Assembly (NCBI GenBank): GCA_032251335.1
Contig: JAVVDW010000007.1
Location: forward strand, 62,001-126,000
DNA: 64,000 nt
Reading direction: 5' to 3'
DNA from: UM-FILTER-40-17 sp032251335
GTDB taxonomy: Bacteria; Bacteroidota; Bacteroidia; Flavobacteriales; Flavobacteriaceae
The notes under the pieces: model-generated
What the model was told of the DNA's origin: nothing
Databases searched by the model: none
What the model saw: the letters and a program-made list of their open reading frames with translations, nothing else
In this document: positions 62,449-64,000 of the stretch, in pieces
How the letters are laid out: every line of letters starts with the position of its first letter
Position numbering within the stretch: position 1 is the first letter of the stretch
Made by a program: the position numbers and the translations under genes

Positions 62449-63006
62449 TTATTCATTGTTTTTGATAAAATCAGAGGTCATGAATGTGTAATCGTTTGCT
62501 GCGCCATAGATATGGCATTTGCTGCAAAACTTAGCCCATTTGGATGTGCCGGTACTGATTTTACCTTTACCGCCCATGACCCATCCCCAGTCGCCTGTTT
62601 CGGGAGATTCACCATCTTTTAATTTAACCATAATGGTCAATTGGGGTTTACCTTGCGCTTCCCATTTTTTCTGGTTGCCGTAAGATTCTTTAACAATCAC
62701 AGTGCCTGCCGGATACTTAGGGTTTCCGGATTGTTTGTGCGTGGCCTCACCGGTCTTATTGATATAAATATCTCTGTAAGCTTTGGTGCCTTTGTGTTTG
62801 CCATCCAAAAACCCGGTAGGATCTCCTGTGTTTGGTTTTCCGGCAGTGATTTTGTACCACGATTTATAATCGATCCATAACGGATTCATTTCGCCGGCTT
62901 CTACCGCCACGTATTCGCCTTCTTTGAGGGCGTCTGCGTTTTTGAAAGAAATAAATGCCAATGCTACGAGCGCCAGCGTGCTTAGTGTTACTACAGTTTT
63001 TTTCAT
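62449..63006 (-). CDS. Cytochrome P460 family protein
   Basis: This is a 185-residue exported protein with a signal peptide (about residues 1-22) and one c-type heme site near the C-terminus, CSKCH (C161, C164, H165). The body has the P460 landmarks: WIDYKSWYKIT (about 44-54), AYRDIYINKTGE (about 76-87), YPAGTVIVKESYG (about 98-110) and a WGWVMGG turn (about 140-146). P460 enzymes oxidise hydroxylamine or bind NO; a lysine-heme cross-link decides this, and the Lys cannot be assigned by eye. It follows a small cytochrome c gene by 36 bases, a likely electron partner. Confidence 0.87.
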   Translation of the reverse strand: MKKTVVTLSTLALVALAFISFKNADALKEGEYVAVEAGEMNPLWIDYKSWYKITAGKPNTGDPTGFLDGKHKGTKAYRDIYINKTGEATHKQSGNPKYPAGTVIVKESYGNQKKWEAQGKPQLTIMVKLKDGESPETGDWGWVMGGKGKISTGTSKWAKFCSKCHIYGAANDYTFMTSDFIKNNE

Positions 63007-63042
63007 GTTATTTGGTTTTAAAGATTTTATTGATTTGTTTGT

Positions 63043-63444
63043 TTAATTTTTAAGGCTTCGGATATAGTTGACCAAATCCCATCGTTGGGCTTCGGAAATC
63101 ACCGGTTCCCATTTTACCATTGCGCCTCGGCCGTTGGTGATTTTCCAAAAAATTTCGCCATCTGTTTGGGCTTGTACTTTGTCTGATGTTAAATCTGCCG
63201 GTTTTGGATTTAATGCTTTTCCACCGGGGCCATCGCCTTTTCCGGCGTCGCCATGACAAACGATACAATTAGACTGAAACACTTTTTTTCCTTTTTTCCC
63301 GGATATGATTTTTTTGCCGTCAGCGACAGGGTTTTGTATACTTTTTGCAGACTCAGGGGCTTTCCAAGGGTCTTGAAAATCATTGACGGTAAATGCTGCG
63401 AGAAACAAACAGGTAGGGATTAAGAAGATAACTACTTTTTTCAT
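63043..63444 (-). CDS. Small periplasmic c-type cytochrome
   Basis: This is a 133-residue protein with a signal peptide (about residues 1-19) and one class I heme motif, CIVCH (C60, C63, H64), followed by GDAGKGDGPGGKALNPKPADL, the usual turn after the heme helix. The axial Met is probably M109 in GRGAMVKW, and a C-terminal helix RWDLVNYIRSL closes the fold. It precedes the P460 gene on the same strand with a 36-base gap, so the two probably form an operon in which this protein passes electrons. The N-terminal stretch (about 20-50) is a flexible linker. Confidence 0.92.
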   Translation of the reverse strand: MKKVVIFLIPTCLFLAAFTVNDFQDPWKAPESAKSIQNPVADGKKIISGKKGKKVFQSNCIVCHGDAGKGDGPGGKALNPKPADLTSDKVQAQTDGEIFWKITNGRGAMVKWEPVISEAQRWDLVNYIRSLKN

Positions 63445-63580
63445 AATGTTTAGATAATTTATAATAAAGTGAGTCGCCCAAAAAAAAGCGACACCAATTT
63501 GTACGATAAGGAGAGGCTTACTTACAGGTTAACTGTTAATTTTTTGTTAATTTTTAAAATGTTGTTTATTTGTTTTTTGG

Positions 63581-63588
63581 TACTTTTG
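63581..63588 (+). promoter_or_regulatory. -7 box for the partial sensor gene
   Basis: TACTTTTG matches TAnnTTTG, 19 bases upstream of the ATG at 63608. Confidence 0.5.
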
Positions 63589-63607
63589 AAAGGACAAATG
63601 CGCGCAA

Positions 63608-64000
63608 ATGAATTATTTTTCTTCATGGTTTTCAGTACTTTTTCTTGTAGTTGGATATGTGGCTACAGGTCAGATTGAATCCACATACATTGAGAATTTT
63701 ACAAAGGAAGATTACAAAAGTGCAAATCAAAATTGGGGCATTTCAGTAGATTCAAACAATTTCGTTTATGTGGCAAACAATGATGGCCTGTTGGTATTTG
63801 ACGGCTTTAGATGGGAAAAATATCAATTGCCCAACAACACTATTCTTCGATCCGTTTCTGTTGTAAAAGACACTATCTACGTAGGCTCATATGAAGAGTT
63901 TGGTTATTTTCTTCAGGATGACAAGGGATTTCTGTATTATACTTCACTGAGCGACAAAATAGATTCGAGTTTATTGACAAACTACGAGTTTTGGCAAATA
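63608..64000 (+). CDS. Two-component-regulator-propeller (reg_prop/Y_Y_Y) sensor, N-terminal part
   Basis: Only the first 131 codons are visible before the right edge. They encode a signal peptide (about residues 1-23, ending ATGQ), then the opening of a beta-propeller: NFVYVANNDGLLVFDGFRW (about 49-67) and DTIYVGSYEEFGYF (about 83-96). This pattern is typical of Bacteroidota reg_prop regulators that carry a triple-tyrosine domain, a membrane helix and a cytoplasmic LuxR-type or histidine-kinase output. The output domain is outside the window, so the type of signalling is not known. It is divergent from the cytochrome operon. Confidence 0.82.
   Translation, partial: MNYFSSWFSVLFLVVGYVATGQIESTYIENFTKEDYKSANQNWGISVDSNNFVYVANNDGLLVFDGFRWEKYQLPNNTILRSVSVVKDTIYVGSYEEFGYFLQDDKGFLYYTSLSDKIDSSLLTNYEFWQI

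Noticed and set aside
63469..63678. 69-codon open frame before the reg_prop gene
   Set aside because: It overlaps the signal peptide of the reg_prop gene in another frame and has no family features.

Overview
The window is ordinary chromosomal DNA of a Bacteroidota bacterium, most likely family Flavobacteriaceae. The reasons are a complete type IX secretion gene (sprA), TonB proteins of the proline-linker and FPGC type, the order secG-groES-groEL, and many start regions preceded by the Bacteroidota -7 box TAnnTTTG. I see no phage, transposase, plasmid or CRISPR sequence. Coding density is high, most genes sit in tight or overlapping operons, and 54 protein genes (two cut by the window edges) plus one tRNA are supported.

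Region by region. (a) 1-6469: a trehalose or related alpha-glucoside utilisation locus on the minus strand (Na+/solute symporter, MFS permease, neutral-type trehalase, a second glycosidase cut by the left edge), with a divergent LacI-type regulator and a CG-centred palindrome as candidate operator. (b) 6583-19141: malic enzyme, ruvA, the giant sprA, gcvH, a VanZ-like protein and two tandem tonB paralogues. (c) 19186-20828: a duplicated-domain secreted protein and a secreted metallo-beta-lactamase-fold hydrolase. (d) 20938-26079: a cytochrome oxidase assembly and subunit block (heme O synthase, two subunit III proteins, subunit IV, a SCO-like protein without copper ligands, a true SCO protein, DUF420 protein, a small CxxC membrane protein). 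(e) 26209-33397: a MacAB-TolC-like export system with one ATPase, two permeases, two periplasmic adaptors and one TolC. (f) 33400-40302: tsaB, a DUF255 thioredoxin-domain lipoprotein, a methyltransferase, a TPR-like protein, secG and groESL. (g) 40472-44861: minus-strand SulP transporter, YggS, RNase Z and a YncE-like beta-propeller. (h) 45185-51862: mfd, aminopeptidase P, and a cystathionine beta-synthase-type enzyme bracketed by two copies of a short repeat core. (i) 52041-58777: an exopolysaccharide or O-antigen cluster (three glycosyltransferases, a Wzy-like polymerase, a priming sugar transferase) and a phosphopantetheinyl transferase. (j) 58782-64000: a GH113-like glycosidase, an M20 dipeptidase, tRNA-Leu(UAG) with a duplicated 3' end, an ankyrin lipoprotein, a cytochrome P460 with a partner cytochrome c, and the start of a reg_prop-type sensor.

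No wholly new system is evident. The features most worth a second look are the SCO pair in which one member has lost all three copper ligands, the two-permease/two-adaptor exporter, the P460/cytochrome c pair, the calcium-loop trehalase with its candidate operator, and the duplicated tRNA-Leu 3' end that contains a nested palindrome. All functions are inferred from reading translated sequence and motifs by eye; no database search was possible.
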